Source of the DNA: Shewanella acanthi
GTDB lineage: Bacteria > Pseudomonadota > Gammaproteobacteria > Enterobacterales > Shewanellaceae
Assembly: GCF_019457475.1 (NCBI RefSeq)
Contig: NZ_CP080413.1
Coordinates: 186,001 to 250,000, forward strand
Length of the DNA: 64,000 bases
Reading direction: 5' to 3'
The notes under the pieces are model-generated. The model searched no databases. It was given only the letters and a program-made list of their open reading frames with translations, and was not told the origin of the DNA. Made by a program: the position numbers and the translations under genes. Of this stretch, positions 58,478-64,000 are shown piece after piece. Within the stretch, counting starts at the first letter, position 1; every line of letters begins with the position of its first letter.

Positions 58478-58512
58478 AAGCCCCGCTAAGGTAACTTAGC
58501 GGGGCTTTTTTA
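58478..58512 (+). terminator. Terminator of typA
   Basis: AAGCCCCGCTAAG-GTAA-CTTAGCGGGGCTTTTTT, a 13-bp stem with a T-run. Confidence 0.95.
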
Positions 58513-58532
58513 TTTAGGGCAATCACTTAAGC

Positions 58533-59540
58533 TTAATCATCTATAGGTAATTTTTTATGTTGTAGTTTCCACTGCTTTGGCGACACTCCAGTCCAACTTT
58601 TAAAATGGCGACTAAATACAGCGATTTCGGCATAACCTAATTGCAGTGCAAGTTCAGTGATGGTTTGAGTGCCGTAACTCAGTTGTTGCTCGGCTATGTT
58701 TTGCCTGATTTCCTGCAATAACTTGCGGTAACTTTGACCACTTTCTTTTAGCCGTGTTTGCAGTGTGCGTTCGTGTATGCCAAGGGCGGTAGAAACCCGC
58801 TCGATACAGCATTCGCCGGTGGGTAATAACCGATGTATTAAATCGCGCGCCTGATCGGCCAGATTATCGGGGTAGTGGCTTTGTAAATAGTGAAGGTGCC
58901 GCTGTAAGTGGCGGTTTAGCGCTTCTTCGTCGTGGTAGTTACGGCCGGTGAGCTGAGCGCTTTTTAGTACTAAGCCATCGAATCCTTCCTTAAAACGCAC
59001 GATTTGGCTAAGACGATTAAGATCTAAATCAATGGGTTTAGCTTGGCATAAATACAGTGGCAGAGTATTGAGGCTAATGTTGAGTAGGCTCGAGACAAAC
59101 ATTGCAAGCTGCGCCACACTCATTTGCAGAAGCTGGTCTATGCCTCGGGAACTATGCACATTAATCGATAACACTAAGCGAACTTGCTCGCCCATAGGAT
59201 GTAATTGCAGAGTTACCCCTGAGGCATGCAAATACAGGTATTCATTTACCCTCGTTAGCGCATCGGCCACAGTTGCAGCGCGGGACACTAACATCGGCAA
59301 ATCACCTAATACATGCAGGGTTTGTCGCTGGGCAAGCATCAAACCAAACAGTGGTTGTTGGCAGCGACGGGCGGCAATTTCCAACAATTCGGCAATGCGA
59401 GTGTAGGCCACATAGGTATTGGGATCGCGAAATTGCGCTTGGCGTAATCCAGCCTGCTGGATCATCTCGATAGGATTCTCACCTAGCTCTAGCACTAACT
59501 GCTCAAATTGGCTGATGGCTCCACTTCGTACTAGATACAT
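58533..59540 (-). CDS. AraC-family transcriptional regulator
   Basis: A 335-residue regulator. The first 230 residues match the arabinose-binding-like (OruR/ArgR-type) sensor domain (GLRQAQFRDPNTYVAYTRIAELLEIAARR). The C-terminal 100 residues carry the two helix-turn-helix motifs: RVSTALGIHERTLQTRLKESGQSYRKLL and ITELALQLGYAEIAVFSRHFKSWTGVSPKQWK. It is divergent from the SDR-cupin-ADH operon, so it is probably its activator. The effector is unknown. Confidence 0.9.
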   Translation of the reverse strand: MYLVRSGAISQFEQLVLELGENPIEMIQQAGLRQAQFRDPNTYVAYTRIAELLEIAARRCQQPLFGLMLAQRQTLHVLGDLPMLVSRAATVADALTRVNEYLYLHASGVTLQLHPMGEQVRLVLSINVHSSRGIDQLLQMSVAQLAMFVSSLLNISLNTLPLYLCQAKPIDLDLNRLSQIVRFKEGFDGLVLKSAQLTGRNYHDEEALNRHLQRHLHYLQSHYPDNLADQARDLIHRLLPTGECCIERVSTALGIHERTLQTRLKESGQSYRKLLQEIRQNIAEQQLSYGTQTITELALQLGYAEIAVFSRHFKSWTGVSPKQWKLQHKKLPIDD

Positions 59541-59598
59541 GGTTTGCTTAGTCTACTTTGGTCTAACACTCGTGAAATATCAACTGTGACTCGCCAAA

Positions 59599-59641
59599 TG
59601 TCAAGATTATGTCGGATTAACCGTCTAGATTAACACTGTCT
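59599..59641. promoter_or_regulatory. Direct-repeat array between the AraC regulator and the SDR operon
   Basis: TGTCAAGATTA, TGTCGGATTAAC, CGTCTAGATTAAC and TGTCTTAATAAC follow each other with 11-15 bp periods. AraC-type activators bind direct repeats, so this is a candidate operator. It sits 40-83 bp before the SDR ATG. Confidence 0.5.
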
Positions 59642-59681
59642 TAATAACTACACTTATAAGCTTAAAATAAAGGACACAAAA

Positions 59682-60443
59682 ATGCGTTTAAACAACAAGA
59701 CTGCAGTAGTAACGGGCGCTGCCGGGGGCATAGGGCAAGCGATCATCCAAAAACTACTTACCGAAGGTGCGCGCGTCGTTGCTGCGGATCTCTCTGCCGA
59801 TGCGCTTAAAGTATTCCAAGATATTCCCGCCGATAAACTCGTGACCTTCGCCGTTGATGTGACCGATTTCAAACAAGTTGAAGCTATGGTGAAGCACGCT
59901 GCCGACACATTCGGTCAGCTAGATATCATGATTAACAACGCCGGTATTGGTTTAGCCAAACCGCTTTTAGACCACGATCCTGTGGGCGATTTCGACCCTG
60001 TAACCAATGTGAATCAAAAAGGGGTCTACCATGGCATCGTTGCCGCAGGTCGTCAATTCCGTGATCAAGGCACTAAGGGCGTGATCATGAATACGTCTTC
60101 TGTGTATGCCCAAATGGCCGCAGAGATGACCTTTACCTACAACGTCAGTAAAGCTGCTGTCGATATGATGACTAAGTGTGCAGCCCTTGAGTTTGCACCC
60201 ATCGGCGTGCGCGTTTGCGCTATCGCTCCGGGTCGCGTTGATACGCCAATGCTTCGTCAATACGAAGCCTTGGGTTTATGGGAGCACATTCGCAAGGAAC
60301 AGATGCGCAATACCTTCACTCAACCAAGTGAAATTGCTGATGTCGTGGCATTTTTAGTGAGTGACGAAGCAAACTGCATTAACGGTTGTACCGTAAATGC
60401 TTCTGACGGTTTCGAAAACTTCAAATATCCACTGCTGGGGTAG
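59682..60443 (+). CDS. Short-chain dehydrogenase/reductase (SDR)
   Basis: A 253-residue classical SDR. NAD(P)-binding motif TGAAGGIG, then NNAG (INNAGIG), catalytic Ser in NTSSVYA, and YNVSK (Tyr and Lys of the active site). PGRVDTPM follows. It oxidises or reduces a secondary alcohol. AAAGGA precedes the ATG. First gene of a three-gene operon with a cupin and an alcohol dehydrogenase. The acidic residue after the first beta strand (ADLS) suggests NAD rather than NADP. Substrate unknown. Confidence 0.88.
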   Translation: MRLNNKTAVVTGAAGGIGQAIIQKLLTEGARVVAADLSADALKVFQDIPADKLVTFAVDVTDFKQVEAMVKHAADTFGQLDIMINNAGIGLAKPLLDHDPVGDFDPVTNVNQKGVYHGIVAAGRQFRDQGTKGVIMNTSSVYAQMAAEMTFTYNVSKAAVDMMTKCAALEFAPIGVRVCAIAPGRVDTPMLRQYEALGLWEHIRKEQMRNTFTQPSEIADVVAFLVSDEANCINGCTVNASDGFENFKYPLLG

Positions 60444-60489
60444 TGGCTTACTAACCTAAAAATATTATAAAAACAACGAGGAACGCAAA

Positions 60490-60996
60490 ATGGCATTACC
60501 AGACGTTATTAATCATCAAGACTTTTTATTAACACTTAACACTAACGAAGAAAACATCATCAAAGATGCACTGCCTGGTGTTGATGTTTACCCACTGTTC
60601 TTAGATCCAGAGAACGGCACTTGGGTAATCCGAGCTAAGTTCAAGCCGGGTATTACTCTACCTAAGCATTTCCACACTGGTGTTGTTCATTTCTATACAC
60701 TATCTGGCCGTTGGAACTACCTAGAATACCCAGATCAACCTCAAACTGCTGGCAGCTACCTGTATGAGCCAGGTGGTTCTATTCATACTTTCCACTGCCC
60801 TGCAGATTCTGAAGGTGCTGACGGCTTTATGGTGATCACTGGTTGTAATGTGAACTTTGATGAAGATGGTAACTTCATGTTCATGATGGATGCCGGTTGG
60901 ATTGAGCAAGCTGTTGTTGCTGCGGCGAAAGCTCAGGGCTTCACTGCTCGTTACATCAAACCAGGTGCTCAAGCTCGCATGAGTGACGCAGAATAA
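60490..60996 (+). CDS. Cupin dioxygenase-like protein (2,4'-dihydroxyacetophenone dioxygenase type)
   Basis: A 168-residue single-domain cupin. The metal site is visible as LPKHFHTGVVHFYTLSG (with His in place of the usual Glu) and the second motif GGSIHTFHCP. This matches the DAD-like cupin group that cleaves C-C bonds beside a carbonyl, as well as ChrR-like anti-sigma cupins; the enzyme reading is preferred because of the operon. A GAGGAACG ribosome site precedes the ATG. Its product is probably passed to one of the neighbouring dehydrogenases. Confidence 0.75.
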   Translation: MALPDVINHQDFLLTLNTNEENIIKDALPGVDVYPLFLDPENGTWVIRAKFKPGITLPKHFHTGVVHFYTLSGRWNYLEYPDQPQTAGSYLYEPGGSIHTFHCPADSEGADGFMVITGCNVNFDEDGNFMFMMDAGWIEQAVVAAAKAQGFTARYIKPGAQARMSDAE

Positions 60997-61006
60997 GGAT
61001 CTCGCT

Positions 61007-62068
61007 ATGAGCATGATGAATGCCATTGTGATGCAGGATGGTGAAGTCACCCTGCAGCAAGTCGAATTACCAACACCACAGGCTGGCCAAGTATTAGTAC
61101 GTAGCCTTGCCTGCGGTATCTGTGGTTCAGATATCCACATTACTCGCCACTACAGCGAAGTGTTCAGCTTCTACCGTAAACTCGGTGTTATGCCTGAGGG
61201 TGTAGATGATCATGCTCCTGTGATGTTAGGTCACGAGTTCTGCGCTGAAGTGGTTGAATTCGGTCCGCAGACGCAACAAACTTTGGCCGTCGGTACTCGT
61301 GTGACGTCTGTCCCTTTCCTTTTGAGCCAAAATGGTGCGGGTGTCGGTGTGACTCCAGGCGTGAACGGTGCTTACTCTGAGTACTTCATTCTTGATGAAG
61401 CGCTGTTAATGCCCGTTCCTGATGATTTACCCTCGGAAGCGGTTGCACTGGCAGAACCATTAGCCGTTGGTTTACATGCCGTAAACCGTGGTGAAGTGGG
61501 CGTGGATGACACTGCGATTGTCGTGGGTTGTGGTCCTATCGGGTTAGCCGCAATTACTGCTCTGCACCTTCGTGGTGTTCGCAACATTATTGCCGCCGAC
61601 CTACAGAGTGAAAAACTGGAGCTTGCTCGTGAATTCGGAGCGACTCACACAGTTAACCCAGGTGAGCAAGACGAAGTGGCTTACGCGACTGAAATTGCTG
61701 CAGGTAACCGTGTAGTGATCTTCGAATGTGTGGGTATTCACAAGCTGATTGAAGGTTTTGTGAAGCGTGCTCCTGCTAAGGCGACTATCGTTGTGACGGG
61801 TATCCACACTGCCGATGCAAACATCAACTACGCCTATGCGACAGTGAAAGAACTGGATATGCGTTTCTCTTACTACTATCAGCCAGAAGAGTTTGCGCAG
61901 TGTTTGCAAGAGCTGGCTGAAGGCAAAGTGCCTTGGCGTAAGCTGCTCACTGGTAAAGTGGGTATGGACGGCGTTTCGGGTGCATTTAAGCAATTGATGA
62001 AGCCGAACCCACACATCAAAGTTGTAATCGAACCATGGCGCAATGGTGAATTAGAGACGCTGTCTTAA
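61007..62068 (+). CDS. Zinc-type medium-chain alcohol dehydrogenase
   Basis: A 353-residue medium-chain dehydrogenase. Catalytic zinc ligands are in CGICGSDIH and GHEFCAEVVEFG; the nucleotide-binding site is VVGCGPIGLAAITAL with Asp in AADLQ, which suggests NAD. The four-cysteine structural-zinc lobe is absent: there is no cysteine cluster after GTRVTSVPF. ATG at 61007 has AAGGA at 60995-60999; a longer frame from 60983 overlaps the cupin end. Last gene of the SDR-cupin-ADH operon. Confidence 0.88.
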   Translation: MSMMNAIVMQDGEVTLQQVELPTPQAGQVLVRSLACGICGSDIHITRHYSEVFSFYRKLGVMPEGVDDHAPVMLGHEFCAEVVEFGPQTQQTLAVGTRVTSVPFLLSQNGAGVGVTPGVNGAYSEYFILDEALLMPVPDDLPSEAVALAEPLAVGLHAVNRGEVGVDDTAIVVGCGPIGLAAITALHLRGVRNIIAADLQSEKLELAREFGATHTVNPGEQDEVAYATEIAAGNRVVIFECVGIHKLIEGFVKRAPAKATIVVTGIHTADANINYAYATVKELDMRFSYYYQPEEFAQCLQELAEGKVPWRKLLTGKVGMDGVSGAFKQLMKPNPHIKVVIEPWRNGELETLS

Positions 62069-62098
62069 TCACCTAACACCCTGATTTCATCATTCGAT

Positions 62099-62133
62099 AA
62101 AACCGCTATTTCGCAAGAAATAGCGGTTTTTTA
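62099..62133 (+). terminator. Terminator of the SDR-cupin-ADH operon
   Basis: AAAACCGCTATTTC-GCAA-GAAATAGCGGTTTTTT, a 14-bp perfect stem with a T-run. Confidence 0.95.

Positions 62134-64000
<1,867 letters not shown>

Overview
The window is chromosomal DNA of a gammaproteobacterium that I place in Shewanella. The reasons are a ccm cytochrome c maturation cluster with a small ScyA-type monoheme cytochrome c inside it, a 16S-23S-5S operon followed by tRNA-Asp, and a run of genes (cpx, gln, moa/mod, prnB-like, glnA, typA, katG) whose order matches what I recall of S. oneidensis MR-1. No insertion sequence, prophage, CRISPR array or integrase was seen. Both ends cut through genes: ccmE on the left and katG on the right.

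Layout. 1-8.5 kb is the c-type cytochrome maturation region. ccmABCDE run leftwards, scyA follows on the plus strand, ccmI is on the minus strand, and ccmF-ccmG-ccmH plus an extra TlpA-like thioredoxin run rightwards. 8.5-14.2 kb is an rRNA operon with two promoters, boxA elements, no spacer tRNA, and a terminal tRNA-Asp. 14.3-18.7 kb has a DUF1993 protein and an aldehyde dehydrogenase with a textbook sigma-54 promoter, divergent from an AcoR-like enhancer-binding protein. 18.7-22.5 kb is cpxRA/cpxP with two CpxR boxes, then fieF. 22.6-24.1 kb has two tandem outer-membrane beta-barrel paralogues with a decayed copy of the glnG tail between them. 24.2-27.3 kb is glnG-glnL with two overlapping NtrC sites, then a DUF4124 protein.

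27.7-36.6 kb holds an iron-type alcohol dehydrogenase, ppnP, ovoA (ovothiol synthesis), a PfkB kinase, a MOSC protein, a DUF4870 protein and ETF-quinone oxidoreductase. 36.9-42 kb is a molybdenum block: a candidate Moco riboswitch, then moaACDE-modABC. 42.4-46 kb has a PepSY-like protein with its two-component system, a pseudouridine synthase and a small Pmp3-type peptide. 46-50.2 kb has a TonB receptor with a Fur box, a DUF2986 protein and a DcuB-type transporter. 50.4-54 kb has a PrnB/IDO-superfamily protein with a kynureninase-like enzyme and a DAACS transporter. 54.2-58.4 kb has glnA and typA separated by about 1 kb without a gene. 58.5-62.1 kb is an AraC-type regulator divergent from an SDR-cupin-ADH operon of unknown substrate. 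katG starts at 62.46 kb.

How parts fit. The nitrogen control genes are spread over the window (glnLG, glnA) and share GCAC-N7-GTGC sites, one of which lies in a gap with no known nitrogen gene. The Moco riboswitch candidate could control cofactor synthesis and, by read-through, molybdate uptake; no modE is visible. The two best candidates for undescribed biochemistry are the PrnB-like/kynureninase-like pair and the AraC-SDR-cupin-ADH operon.
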